DNA of 64,000 nt from Gallionella sp. GTDB lineage: Bacteria > Pseudomonadota > Gammaproteobacteria > Burkholderiales > Gallionellaceae. Both the position numbers and the translations under genes were made by a program. The stretch covers positions 1-64,000 of the forward strand of contig JAQUAI010000003.1 of assembly GCA_028687335.1 (NCBI GenBank), in the 5' to 3' direction. Position 1 is the stretch's first letter. Every line of letters begins with the position of its first letter. Shown piece by piece: positions 54,224-63,053 of the stretch. The notes below the pieces were generated by a model that was not told where the DNA came from, made no database searches, and saw only the letters and a program-made list of their open reading frames with translations.

Positions 54224-54262
54224 ACCCTAAAATGAAGCCCCACAAGGGGGCGTCATTTTAGG
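54224..54262. terminator. hairpin flanking the CRISPR array
   Basis: CCCTAAAATGA and TCATTTTAGGG form an 11-bp stem around a GCCCCACAAGGGGGCG inner stem. It lies 4 bases past the last repeat, at the 5' side of the minus-strand array. It may end the plus-strand cas transcript; no T run is present. The rest of the gap to 54407 shows no gene. Confidence 0.5.
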
Positions 54263-54407
54263 GTCGCGCTTCGCGCGGCTTAGCAGGAGTCGGGCCCATT
54301 CGCGATAACCGTGTCGAGCCTAGAAAAAACCTCAAACCAAGATCGTTTTTCCCGCGTCATTAGGAGCAATCATCCCCAGACTTACACACAAAAACTGTGG
54401 GTAACAA

Positions 54408-54438
54408 AAAACCCTCCGAAGAGGGCTTTGTTTTTTCT
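54408..54438. terminator. bidirectional terminator after brnA
   Basis: CCCTC-CGAA-GAGGG is flanked by an A run on the left and a T run on the right. On the minus strand it directly follows the brnA stop. Confidence 0.8.
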
Positions 54439-54447
54439 CGATCATCG

Positions 54448-54738
54448 TTACGCATGTTCTGCGATGTACTCCTTCAGTGCCTCATCCATCCGGGTTTGCC
54501 AGCCGGTTCCCTTTGACTTGAAGTAATTCACAACCTCTGGGCTTACGCGCATCGACACTTGAACTTTGGTAGGACTCTTTTGCCGCCCACGTTGACCAGG
54601 TAAGCGTTTGAGTTGTGCGAACTCCGCCTTATTCAATTCGTATGTATCGGGATCTGCATCAATGCCCGCATTGATGGCCAAGTTCTCTTCCGGCGTTGGT
54701 AGCTTGAATACTCTTCCAGACTTAGATTTCACTTGCAT
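54448..54738 (-). CDS. brnA: BrnA-family antitoxin, apparently orphan
   Basis: A 96-residue protein with a C-terminal ribbon-helix-helix-like region (VQVSMRVSPEVVNYFKSKG, WQTRMDEALKEYI) of the BrnA antitoxin family. BrnA binds the RNase BrnT and represses the operon. The gene overlaps the end of an upstream brnT reading frame in the usual way, but that frame is only a fragment. The antitoxin is therefore left without a partner and may persist as a regulator or an anti-addiction relic. GGGAGG precedes the ATG. Confidence 0.85.
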   Translation of the reverse strand: MQVKSKSGRVFKLPTPEENLAINAGIDADPDTYELNKAEFAQLKRLPGQRGRQKSPTKVQVSMRVSPEVVNYFKSKGTGWQTRMDEALKEYIAEHA

Positions 54739-54808
54739 AGTGTTTTACCTCCCTATCATTTGCCTTGCGTAGGCTAATAATGCGCCGTTCTTCATTTCGA
54801 TCAACCCT
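54722..54808 (-). pseudogene. brnT toxin remnant (C-terminal 28 codons)
   Basis: Read on the minus strand, the frame gives NEERRIISLRKANDREVKHY and then ASEI before a TAA. That is the conserved C-terminal end of BrnT toxins (RRIISLRKA, REVKHY). An in-frame TAG at 54809-54811 cuts it off, and nothing BrnT-like lies upstream. The stop falls inside brnA, the normal brnT-brnA overlap. The toxin has lost its N-terminal two thirds and its catalytic part, so it is not functional. It is too short for the ORF track. Confidence 0.85.
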
Positions 54809-54901
54809 CTACATGATGATTCCCATCAGTTACTTCCATCTGGGGAACGAAGGAGTCAATCAGTTTCAGCTGCAAAGCTCACCATGAGGCAATGATTCAA
54901 C

Positions 54902-57900
54902 TCACTCCTCTCTCACCTTAAACCACGCCGCATACAGCGCGGGTAGAAACAAGCAGGTCAGCAGGGTGGCGACGATGAGGCCGCCCATGATGCTGACGGC
55001 CATTGGGCCCCAGAACACTTGGCGGGTGAGCGGGATCATTGCCAGTATCGCGGCGGCGGCGGTCAGGGTGATGGGGCGGAAGCGGCGCACGGTGGAGCCG
55101 ATGATGGCCTCCCACGAGGGTTTGCCTGCCGCTTCGTCCTGCCTGATCTGGTCAACCAAGATCACTGAGTTGCGCATAATCATGCCGGCCAGCGCGATGA
55201 AGCCTAGGTTGGCAACAAAGCCGAATGGCACTTGGAATACGAGCAGCGCCAGTGCCACGCCAATCAAGCCGAGCGGTGCGGTGAGTAGCACGATGATGGT
55301 GCGACTCATGCTTTGCAGTTGGATCATCAGCAGCGTAATTACGCCCACCAGCATCAAGGGCACCACGGCGGCAATTGCGGTCGAGCCTTTGGCGGATTCT
55401 TCGATGCTGCCGCCCATTTCGATGCGATAGCCCGTGGGTAATTTGGCGCGCAGCTCGTCGAGTTTTGCGTTTAGTTCGACCGAGATGGTGGCGGGCTGCA
55501 TTTTGTCGGACATGTCGGCACGCACGGTCATGGTGGGCAAGCGGTCACGTCGCCAGATCAAGCCTTCTTCTTGTGCGGGCACAAGTTTGGCCACTTGTGC
55601 GAGTGGCACATGGCGGCCTCCCGCAAGCGGGATGTCGATGTCGGGCAGTGCATCCAGCGAACGGGTTTCTCCGCCGCGCCACATCACGTCAATCAATTGG
55701 TCGGCTTCGCGATATTGCGTGAGTGCAATGCCGTTGAGCCAGCCCTGCAAAGCTTGCGCCACTTCTTGGCTGGATGTGCCGAGCTGTCGCGCGCGTTCTT
55801 GGTTGACTTCGATGTGTACGCTTTTTACTTTTTCGTTCCAGTCAAAATTAACGTTCTGCAAATGCGGGTTGGCCTGCATCAACGTTGCCACTTGTTCGGC
55901 GATGCCGCGCAGTGTGGTTACGTCTTCGCCCATCACGCGGAACTGCACGGGATAGCCAATCGGCGGGCCGTTTTCCAGCCGCACCACGCGCACGCGCAGG
56001 TGGCTGTATTCGGGCTTGGCAAATTCAGCTTCGAGGCGACTCTTAACTGCTTCGCGTTCATCCAGCCCTTTAGTCACGATGACGAACTGGGCAAAGTTGT
56101 CCGCGAACAATTGCTGGTCTAGCGAAAGGAAGAAACGCGGTGCGCCGTTGCCGATGTAGTCAGAGTAATAATCGACGGCTGTATCGCCCTTGAGCAATGC
56201 TTCGATACGCTTTACTTCATGCTCGGTTGCTTTGAGCGATGCGGTTTGCGGCAACCATACATCCACCATCAATTCCAAACGGCTGGCCGAGGGGAAAAAT
56301 TGCTTTTGTACGAACTTGCCGAAAGCGAAGATAGACAGCATGAAGATCAGCACAGTGGCGATTATCACTTTCCAACGGTTGCGCAAACACCAAGTGACCA
56401 GCGTGCGGAAGCGGCGGTAAAACGGCGTGTCGTAAATATCTTCGCCGTGCCGTTGCGCTTTTGCGATCAGCGCTTTTTGGTCGAGCAGTTTGTAGCCGAT
56501 GTAGGGGGTAAACACCACGGCAACAATCCACGACACCAGCAAAGCGATGGTCACCACTTGAAAGATGGAGATGGTGTATTCGCTCGCCGCCGATTTGGAG
56601 AACCCCACTGGGGTAAATGCCGCAGCGGTAATGAGTGTGCCTGTCAGCATCGGGAAAGCGGTCGAGGTATAGGCATAGGTTGCCGCCTTGAAGCGGTCCC
56701 AGCCTTGCTCCATTTTCACCACCATCATTTCCACCGCGATGATGGCATCGTCCACCAGCAGACCGAGCGCAATCACCAGCGCACCGAGTGAGATACGTTG
56801 CAAGTCGATGCCTAACACTTTCATCAAAAAGAAGGTGATCACCAGCACGAGTGGAATAGACAAAGCCACCACGGTGCCAGTACGCCAGCCAAGGCTAATG
56901 AAAGACACCGCCAGCACAATGAGTATCGCTTCGGTCAGCGAGTTTTCAAACAAACTGATCGAGCCTTTAACCACCGACGGTTGATTAGCCACAACATGCA
57001 GCTCAATGCCTGCGGGCAAATCGGCCACCAGCCGTTTCATCGTCGCGTCGAGATTTTTGCCGAGGTCGATGACGTTGCCGCCCTTGTCCATTACCACGCC
57101 AATGCCGATGGCCTGCTGTCCGGCCACGCGCATACGCGGCGCAGGCGGATCAGCCAAGCCGCGACTGACGTTGGCAATGTCGCCCAAGCGGAAGTGCTGG
57201 CCGTTTACCAGCAGGTCAGTGTCGCGCACGCGCTGCACCGTGTCGAACGCGCCGCTGACGCGCAGGCGAATGCGCTCTTGTTCTGTCTCGATAAAACCAG
57301 AAGGGCTTACCGCATTTTGTTTCTGCAAAGCATCGGCGACTTGCACCGGTGTGATGCCCAAACTCGCCAGCCGGTTGGGCGGTATATCGATATAAATTTT
57401 TTCATCCTGCACGCCGATCAATTCGACTTTTTTTACATCCGGCACACGCTTCAACTCCAGCGCGAGCCGGTCGGCATAGCGGCGCAAAGCAGGCAGATCA
57501 AAACCGTCTCCGGTTAGCGCGAAGATGTTGATTTGCACATCGCCAAATTCATCGTTGGGAAACGGCCCTTGCACGCCTGCCGGTAATGTGTGGCGTATAT
57601 CGTCCAGTTTTTTGCGCACCTGCCGCCACGACTCCGGCACTTCCTGCTTGGGTGTGTAGTCTTTGAGTGTGATGAAGATCATCGACTCGCCCGGTTTAGA
57701 AGCCGAGCGCAGCATGTCCACCCAAGGCGTTTCTTGCAGTTTTTTCTCAATGCGCTCGGTCAGCTCGCGCTCGACTTCGGCTGCCGTTGCACCCGGCCAC
57801 AGGGTGCGTACCACCATCACTTTAACGGTGAAGTCGGGGTCTTCGGCGCGACCCAAATTGATATAGGAAAGTATGCCCGCCACCGTGAACACGATGATGA

Positions 57901-57958
57901 GATACAGCACCATTTGCTGGTGCTTGAGTGCCCACGAGGAAAGGTTAGGCATTTTCAT
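54902..57958 (-). CDS. RND-type efflux pump, inner-membrane permease
   Basis: A proton-driven drug/metabolite exporter of the HAE1 class, 1018 residues with twelve membrane helices and two large periplasmic loops. The N-terminal KMPNLSSWALKHQQMVLYLI and the paired aspartates in LGLLVDDAIIAVE (near residue 405) are proton-relay landmarks. The PN1 stretch NLGRAEDPDFTVK resembles pumps of the acriflavin-resistance group distinct from AcrB. Its ATG overlaps the adaptor stop as ATGA. Substrates cannot be read from sequence. No outer-membrane channel gene is adjacent. Confidence 0.93.
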   Translation of the reverse strand: MKMPNLSSWALKHQQMVLYLIIVFTVAGILSYINLGRAEDPDFTVKVMVVRTLWPGATAAEVERELTERIEKKLQETPWVDMLRSASKPGESMIFITLKDYTPKQEVPESWRQVRKKLDDIRHTLPAGVQGPFPNDEFGDVQINIFALTGDGFDLPALRRYADRLALELKRVPDVKKVELIGVQDEKIYIDIPPNRLASLGITPVQVADALQKQNAVSPSGFIETEQERIRLRVSGAFDTVQRVRDTDLLVNGQHFRLGDIANVSRGLADPPAPRMRVAGQQAIGIGVVMDKGGNVIDLGKNLDATMKRLVADLPAGIELHVVANQPSVVKGSISLFENSLTEAILIVLAVSFISLGWRTGTVVALSIPLVLVITFFLMKVLGIDLQRISLGALVIALGLLVDDAIIAVEMMVVKMEQGWDRFKAATYAYTSTAFPMLTGTLITAAAFTPVGFSKSAASEYTISIFQVVTIALLVSWIVAVVFTPYIGYKLLDQKALIAKAQRHGEDIYDTPFYRRFRTLVTWCLRNRWKVIIATVLIFMLSIFAFGKFVQKQFFPSASRLELMVDVWLPQTASLKATEHEVKRIEALLKGDTAVDYYSDYIGNGAPRFFLSLDQQLFADNFAQFVIVTKGLDEREAVKSRLEAEFAKPEYSHLRVRVVRLENGPPIGYPVQFRVMGEDVTTLRGIAEQVATLMQANPHLQNVNFDWNEKVKSVHIEVNQERARQLGTSSQEVAQALQGWLNGIALTQYREADQLIDVMWRGGETRSLDALPDIDIPLAGGRHVPLAQVAKLVPAQEEGLIWRRDRLPTMTVRADMSDKMQPATISVELNAKLDELRAKLPTGYRIEMGGSIEESAKGSTAIAAVVPLMLVGVITLLMIQLQSMSRTIIVLLTAPLGLIGVALALLVFQVPFGFVANLGFIALAGMIMRNSVILVDQIRQDEAAGKPSWEAIIGSTVRRFRPITLTAAAAILAMIPLTRQVFWGPMAVSIMGGLIVATLLTCLFLPALYAAWFKVREE

Positions 57959-58995
57959 CGTGCGGCACCGCTGTCGAGGGCGCGCACTTTTTCGCCCGCG
58001 CTAAGTTTATGCACACCAGCAATGACGATGCGCTCGCCAGCTTTTAAGCCGCCACTAATGAGTGCGCCCTCGTCGCGGTACGCGCTAATCTGCACCGGAC
58101 GCAAACTGACACTGTGATCCGCCGCGACAACCCACACTGCGGCTTTGTCACCCTGCTGAAAAATCGCGCTGTTCGACACCAGTAACTCACCGTCTTGCGC
58201 GGGTGCGTTCAAGCGCACTTGCGCCGTCATGCCGAGCGCGATGTTGGCATCGCTTGGAGCGAGTGCGATGCGCACCGCATAAGTGCGGCTAGCGGCATCG
58301 GCCATGGGCGACAGTTCGCGCAAGCGTCCAGCCAGATGCGCACTTTCGCTGCCGTTGCTCCACAAACTCACTTCGGCGGCATCGCCGACTTTAATGTGAT
58401 TGATCTGACTTTCAGGAATGGCAATCGCCACTTCGCGCTCGCCCGCTTGCGCCACGCGCAGCACGGGTTGTCCGGCACTCACCACCTGCCCCACTTCCGC
58501 CAGTGTCGCGGCCACCACACCAGCGCGGTCAGCACGCAACACGGTGTAAGACGCTTGATTGCGGCTTAGCCCGGCTTGCGCCGCAGCGGCGGTAAGCGCG
58601 GTTTCTTTGGCATCCAGTGCGGCTTGGCTAACGAAGCCCTTGCCGCGCAATTCGCGGTAACGTTTCGCTTCAGCTTCGGCCAACTGAAATTGCGCATCCG
58701 TCGCACTCGCTTGCAAGCTGGTATCAGCCGCATCTAAACGCGCCAGAATTTGCCCCGCTTTGACTTGAGCCCCGGCATCAACGAGGCGTTCGATCAACTT
58801 GCCGCCGATTCGAAATCCCAGTGCGGCTTCGTGCCGTGCGCGAATTTCCCCGCTGTAGCGATTGCTACCCGCTCCTGCCTGCGCACCGACGATCTGCGTC
58901 AAAGCCGGACGCTCAACCACTGCGGCCTCAGGCGGTGCTTCTTTGTTGCACGCAGCAAGTGCAAGCAGCGACAAAAACAGGGGGATATGTTTCAT
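57955..58995 (-). CDS. RND efflux periplasmic adaptor lipoprotein
   Basis: The membrane-fusion subunit linking the RND pump to an outer-membrane channel. The ATG at 58995 follows GGAGAAAAAG and starts a lipoprotein signal (MKHIPLFLSLLALAAC), giving 346 residues; the track's start at 59100 lies inside the tetR-like gene. A lipoyl half-motif (GAQVKAGQILARLD), a short helical hairpin and beta-barrel segments follow. It overlaps the regulator upstream and the permease downstream by ATGA in both cases, so the three are one operon. Confidence 0.92.
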   Translation of the reverse strand: MKHIPLFLSLLALAACNKEAPPEAAVVERPALTQIVGAQAGAGSNRYSGEIRARHEAALGFRIGGKLIERLVDAGAQVKAGQILARLDAADTSLQASATDAQFQLAEAEAKRYRELRGKGFVSQAALDAKETALTAAAAQAGLSRNQASYTVLRADRAGVVAATLAEVGQVVSAGQPVLRVAQAGEREVAIAIPESQINHIKVGDAAEVSLWSNGSESAHLAGRLRELSPMADAASRTYAVRIALAPSDANIALGMTAQVRLNAPAQDGELLVSNSAIFQQGDKAAVWVVAADHSVSLRPVQISAYRDEGALISGGLKAGERIVIAGVHKLSAGEKVRALDSGAAR

Positions 58996-59636
58996 AACTT
59001 TTTCTCCAATAAACCGTTCAACGTCAAATCCAAATGCGTATTCAAATAGAGTGTGGGGTCTTGCTGGCCACAAGCGCACGGGCCCAAAGAGTAACGCCAA
59101 ATCGCCAGCATCAACATCGGGGCAAACACAACATCAATGGTGGGCTCAATGTCCAGCGCACGAAATTCGCCTGCGGCAATGCCGCGCTGCAATACCTGAC
59201 GCATCAACTCACGTCCGCGCACGATAACGTTTTCGTAGTAATACTGCGCCACATCGGGAAAGTTGCCCGCTTCCGAAATCATCAGTTTGACCACCCCAGC
59301 TAGCGGTGTTGCACCGATCAGCTCCCACCAACGCAACAACATCAGCCGCAGCAGCGAAGCCGCATCGCCCTGATGCTGCGCCAGCATTTCCGCCCCCTGA
59401 TCGAGCACCGGCACGATGCCTTGCTGGATCACCGCTTTGAACAAGCCTTCCTTGCTGGCGAAATACAGGTACAGCGTGCCTTTCGACACCCCTGCTCGCG
59501 CCGCGATGTCGTCCAGCTTGGTGGCAGAAAAACCACGCTCGACAAAAAGATCGAGGGCCGCCGCCAATAGCTCGGCGGGACGCGCCTCTTTGCGCCGCTG
59601 GCGGCTGGGCATATTGGGGAATAGTGGGTTTTCCAT
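58992..59636 (-). CDS. TetR-family repressor of the efflux operon
   Basis: A 214-residue regulator starting at the ATG at 59636 (MENPLFPN); the track's longer form includes promoter and operator sequence. The N-terminal helix-turn-helix is LFVERGFSATKLDDIAARAG followed by VSKGTLYLYF. The C-terminal domain is AcrR/TtgR-like in length and binds an unknown ligand. It heads the operon with the adaptor and pump, and a perfect dyad lies 11 bases upstream of its start, so it probably represses its own transcription until a pump substrate binds. Confidence 0.92.
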   Translation of the reverse strand: MENPLFPNMPSRQRRKEARPAELLAAALDLFVERGFSATKLDDIAARAGVSKGTLYLYFASKEGLFKAVIQQGIVPVLDQGAEMLAQHQGDAASLLRLMLLRWWELIGATPLAGVVKLMISEAGNFPDVAQYYYENVIVRGRELMRQVLQRGIAAGEFRALDIEPTIDVVFAPMLMLAIWRYSLGPCACGQQDPTLYLNTHLDLTLNGLLEKKL

Positions 59637-59647
59637 GCTGAAAACGC

Positions 59648-59667
59648 TACTGACTGACGGGTCAGTA
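59648..59667. promoter_or_regulatory. operator dyad upstream of the TetR-type gene
   Basis: TACTGAC and GTCAGTA are perfect inverted arms separated by 6 bases. The 20-bp size and placement just before the repressor gene fit a TetR-family operator for autoregulation. Confidence 0.7.
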
Positions 59668-59730
59668 ATGTAATTTGGGAGCGCGATAAAGGCAAGCGCA
59701 ACAGTGAACAAGCCTCGCCTCTTGGCGCGA

Positions 59731-59739
59731 TGTTAGAAT
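59731..59739 (+). promoter_or_regulatory. candidate extended -10 promoter of hrcA
   Basis: TG-T-TAGAAT is an extended -10 box ending 6 bases before the hrcA ATG. A start seven bases downstream would fall on the ATG itself, giving a leaderless mRNA. No -35 box or ribosome site is visible. Confidence 0.35.
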
Positions 59740-59745
59740 CCACGC

Positions 59746-60765
59746 ATGCTCAATGATCGCGCTCAAATTCTGCTTAAAACCCTGATGGAACGGTATATCA
59801 GCGACGGCCAGCCAGTCGGCTCACGTGCGTTACTGCAATATTCCGGCCTCGAACTCAGCTCGGCCACCATCCGCAATGTCATGGCTGATCTGGAAGACAT
59901 CGGGCTGGTGCGCAGCCCGCACACCTCTGCCGGACGCGTGCCTACCGCATTGGCCTACCGTTTGTTCATCGACACCATGCTAGTGACCAAGCCACTGGAT
60001 AACGCGAAGGTGCAAAAAATGGAGCAGCAGTTGCAGCCGGACAATCCTTCGCGCCTGATCGCGCAAGCCTCCAATATGCTCTCCGAACTCACGCAGTTTG
60101 CCGGCGTGGTCGCCACGTCGCGGCGCGATGTCGTCACCGTGCGCCAAATCGAATTTCTGCGTCTGGGCGAAAAACGCGTGCTGCTCATCATCGTGATGCC
60201 AGACGGCGAAGTGGAAAACCGCGTATTGCTGATGGAGCGCGATTACACCCAATCGCAACTGACCGAAGCAGGCAACTTTCTCAACCAGCATTACACCGGT
60301 TGCAACTTCACCCAGATACGCGAAAAGCTGCGCGGCGAGTTGCGCCAACTGCATCAGGACATGAGCGCGCTAATGGCGGCGGCACTGGCGGCTGGCGACG
60401 AAGCGGCAGCAAAACAGTCCAACGATTACGTCATCAGCGGCGAACATAACCTACTGCATATTGATGATCTTTCCACCGACATGAATCGCTTGCGCGGACT
60501 ATTTAACCTGTTCGAACAAAAGACCGAATTAATGCAATTGCTGGAGGCTGGGCGCAAAGGGCAAGGCATACACATTTTCGTCGGCAGCGAATCTGGGCTC
60601 GCTTCGCTGGAAGCATGCAGCGTCATCACCGCCCCCTACTCCGCCGACGGCCAAGTCATCGGCACCCTCGCCGTCGTCGGCCCGAAACGCATGGACTACG
60701 AACGCGTCATCCCCATCGTCGACCTCACCGCGCGCCTGCTTGGCAATGCGTTGTCGCATAATTAG
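59746..60765 (+). CDS. hrcA: heat-inducible transcription repressor HrcA
   Basis: HrcA binds CIRCE operators and shuts off heat-shock genes when GroEL is free. The 339 residues have an N-terminal winged helix (LNDRAQILLKTLMERYISDG, then SSATIRNVMADLEDIGLV) and the C-terminal GAF-like dimerisation region (GIHIFVGSESG, VITAPYSADGQVIGTLAVVG). It lacks a ribosome site and may be read from a leaderless transcript. A CIRCE match lies in front of rpoH at base 156 of this window; none was seen in front of hrcA itself. hemH follows after a repeat-bearing gap. Confidence 0.95.
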   Translation: MLNDRAQILLKTLMERYISDGQPVGSRALLQYSGLELSSATIRNVMADLEDIGLVRSPHTSAGRVPTALAYRLFIDTMLVTKPLDNAKVQKMEQQLQPDNPSRLIAQASNMLSELTQFAGVVATSRRDVVTVRQIEFLRLGEKRVLLIIVMPDGEVENRVLLMERDYTQSQLTEAGNFLNQHYTGCNFTQIREKLRGELRQLHQDMSALMAAALAAGDEAAAKQSNDYVISGEHNLLHIDDLSTDMNRLRGLFNLFEQKTELMQLLEAGRKGQGIHIFVGSESGLASLEACSVITAPYSADGQVIGTLAVVGPKRMDYERVIPIVDLTARLLGNALSHN

Positions 60766-60832
60766 TCATACCTTGTGTCCACGAAAAACACGAAACAATG
60801 AGCCGCGACGTTTTATTTAAATCAGAAAACTC

Positions 60833-60948
60833 AAACCCCTCCCAACCTCCCCTTGTCAGGGGAGGAGCAGGCTCTGCTCTCCCCCTGACAAGGGGGAGTT
60901 GGAGGGGGTTTGGGTCTAAAACTTCAAACTTCACTTGGCCGGATCAAT
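60833..60948. repeat. MITE-like inverted-repeat element, copy A
   Basis: This 116-bp unit recurs in reverse orientation at 62128-62243 with two mismatches. Inside, CCTCCCCTTGTCAGGGG and CCCCTGACAAGGGGGAG make a long imperfect palindrome flanked by AAACCCCT and AGGGGGTTTG. It has no coding capacity, like a small non-autonomous element. It fills the gap between hrcA and hemH. Confidence 0.85.
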
Positions 60949-61023
60949 GACGTTTGATTTTTTTCGTGTTTGTTCGTGTTTTTCGTGGACAATCGTTTTT
61001 TCAAAATACTTAAATCTCACTTT

Positions 61024-62112
61024 ATGACTTACCAAATCGAACCCGCTTTCGCCCACGGCACGCCAGAAAAAACCGGTATTTTGCTGATCAATCTGGGCAC
61101 ACCGGATGAGCCAACCACGTCGGCTGTGCGGCGTTATTTGAAAGAGTTTTTAGGGGACGCGCGCGTGGTGGAAATTCCCAAGCCGATCTGGTGGCTGATT
61201 CTCAACGGCATCATTTTGAATGTGCGCCCGAAAAAGTCAGCGGCGAAATACGCCAGCATCTGGATGAAGGAAGGCTCGCCTTTGCGCGTGTACACCGAAA
61301 AACAAGCCGTTCTGTTGCAGGGCTATCTGGGGGAACGCAGCAAGGCGGATTTCGTTGTGGAGTATGCGATGCGTTACGGCAACCCTTCCATTCCCGATGT
61401 CTTGCGCAAACTGAAAGCACAAAATTGCCAGCGTATTCTTGTTGTGCCGATGTACCCGCAGTACGCGGCCAGCACCACCGCGACGGCAACCGACATCGTA
61501 TTCCGCGAATTGCAGCAAATGCGCAATACACCCGCCATTCGCACCATCAAGCACTATCACGATGATGCCGGTTACATCAAAGCACTGGCGCAAAGTATCA
61601 ACGACTATTGGATGAAGAATGGCCGTCCCGAAAAGTTGGTGATGAGCTTTCACGGCCTGCCCAAATACACGTTGGAAAAAGGCGACCCCTATCACTGCGA
61701 ATGCCTAAAAACGGGACGCTTACTGGCCGAACAACTAGGCTTGGGTAAAGACCAATATGCAGTCAGCTTTCAATCGCGCTTCGGCAAGGCGGAATGGCTA
61801 CAGCCCTACACCACCGCCACACTGAAAGCGCTGGGCGCGAAAAAAACCGCGCGCGTCGATGTCGTCTGCCCCGGCTTTGTTGCGGATTGTTTGGAAACGC
61901 TGGAAGAGATCGCGCAGGAAGGTAAGGAAGATTTTCAGCATGCGGGCGGCGGCGAGTATCACTACATCCCATGCATGAATGACCGCAACGACTGGATGCA
62001 CGCGCTCACCGACCTAGTGCTGGAAAATCTGCACGGCTGGTTACCGGAAAAAGATGCGGCAGGTTTGGAGCAAAGCCGCTTACGCGCGCTCGCCGCCGGG
62101 ACTCGGATTTAA
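61024..62112 (+). CDS. hemH: ferrochelatase
   Basis: Ferrochelatase inserts Fe(II) into protoporphyrin IX, the last step of haem synthesis, needed for the cytochromes in this window. The ATG at 61024 ([11 protein letters not shown]) gives 362 residues; the track's earlier start adds an unlikely hydrophobic stretch. Conserved regions are [14 protein letters not shown], the catalytic-histidine [34 protein letters not shown] and [17 protein letters not shown]. Gene and promoter sit between two inverted copies of a 116-bp repeat. Confidence 0.96.
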   Translation: MTYQIEPAFAHGTPEKTGILLINLGTPDEPTTSAVRRYLKEFLGDARVVEIPKPIWWLILNGIILNVRPKKSAAKYASIWMKEGSPLRVYTEKQAVLLQGYLGERSKADFVVEYAMRYGNPSIPDVLRKLKAQNCQRILVVPMYPQYAASTTATATDIVFRELQQMRNTPAIRTIKHYHDDAGYIKALAQSINDYWMKNGRPEKLVMSFHGLPKYTLEKGDPYHCECLKTGRLLAEQLGLGKDQYAVSFQSRFGKAEWLQPYTTATLKALGAKKTARVDVVCPGFVADCLETLEEIAQEGKEDFQHAGGGEYHYIPCMNDRNDWMHALTDLVLENLHGWLPEKDAAGLEQSRLRALAAGTRI

Positions 62113-62127
62113 CCCAAACTTTCCATT

Positions 62128-62243
62128 ATTGATTCGGCCAAGTGAAGTTTGAAGTTTTAGACCCAAACCCCCTCCAACTCCCCCTTGTCAGGGGGAGAGC
62201 AGAGCCTGCTCCTCCCCTGACAAGGGGAGGCTGGGAGGGGTTT
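62128..62243. repeat. MITE-like inverted-repeat element, copy B
   Basis: Inverted copy of 60833-60948, starting 15 bases after the hemH stop. It could also act as a strong hairpin at the end of the hemH transcript. The rest of the gap to 62460 holds a small palindrome (ATTCCGGC-GGAA-GCCGAAAT, about 62302-62321) and no gene. Confidence 0.85.
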
Positions 62244-62460
62244 GGGCTAGTGAGCATCTGAGTTCAAACATAATCTGGCCGGATCAATAGTGAAGAAATT
62301 CATTCCGGCGGAAGCCGAAATCCAGATGATTAAAATCCCCACAAAAATGGGATGAAATACGGATTTTGTCCACTTCGCGGTGATTTTTTCACTACCAGAT
62401 ACCGACCTTCACCTGTATGACGAATCTGGCCTAATGGCCACGCAAACACGACACGGCGTG

Positions 62461-62739
62461 TTATGCAGGATACTGTTGCCGTGCATGCAATACGTTGATG
62501 ATCTCAATAGCAGATGCAGCCACTCTATAAATCACCAAATAATTAGGATGGACAACCAGCTCGCGTGTACCGGGAACACGTCCAAGCCGGTAGAGGTAGG
62601 GATGAAAGGGAAGCTGTGAAACCGCGTATTCGATTGATTCGTGTAAATTTAACGCCGCAAGCAGGTTACGGTCTTCGATATACGCAAGGATCTGATCTAA
62701 ATCTTGACTTGCTGTTTCAAGCCAGATGACGTGCTGCAT
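62461..62739 (-). CDS. RelE/ParE-family toxin
   Basis: A 92-residue protein of the ParE/RelE toxin fold: VIWLETASQDLDQILAYIED, the central LPFHPYLYRLGRVPGTRELVV in two pieces, and C-terminal IEIINVLHARQQYP. RVPGTRELVVHPNYLVIYRV is the segment shared by this family. ParE members poison gyrase and RelE members cut mRNA; the two cannot be told apart safely here. Its start overlaps the antitoxin gene by 23 bases. The pair lies next to repeats and seems intact. Confidence 0.88.
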   Translation of the reverse strand: MQHVIWLETASQDLDQILAYIEDRNLLAALNLHESIEYAVSQLPFHPYLYRLGRVPGTRELVVHPNYLVIYRVAASAIEIINVLHARQQYPA

Positions 62740-62929
62740 TCTCTGTCAGTTTGGCTTCGATTCTGGCGCGAGCTTTGGACATAACTTCGTCGTGCGGAAT
62801 ACGAACCGCATCAGGCATATCCGCTAATTTCAGCGACTTTTCCACCTTTTCTCGAAACCAAACATCATAAGCCTCGGCCTCGTCGGTCGTGGCGAATTGA
62901 GATTCAATGGGGGATAGGGTTGTACTCAT
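62717..62929 (-). CDS. antitoxin of the RelE/ParE-type pair
   Basis: A 70-residue protein with a basic-helical N-terminal half and a C-terminal segment RIPHDEVMSKARARIEAKL typical of short antitoxins that partner with ParE/RelE toxins. It precedes and overlaps the toxin gene, the usual order. It should neutralise the toxin by direct binding and repress the operon. Exact family assignment is uncertain. Confidence 0.8.
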   Translation of the reverse strand: MSTTLSPIESQFATTDEAEAYDVWFREKVEKSLKLADMPDAVRIPHDEVMSKARARIEAKLTENAARHLA

Positions 62930-63053
62930 GGGTTTATTCTAGGTGTGCGTAATTCAAAGAGCAAATAGAATTTTGCTGAAAATTGCCACACCAAACTCAT
63001 GTATCGGCAATAACTCAGGGCATATGACCACTATTCGCGCACAACGAAAAAAC

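Noticed and set aside
54016-54243. 75-residue ORF on the minus strand
   Set aside because: It is the CRISPR array translated; the peptide repeats FRHPTIGMLVTL three times.
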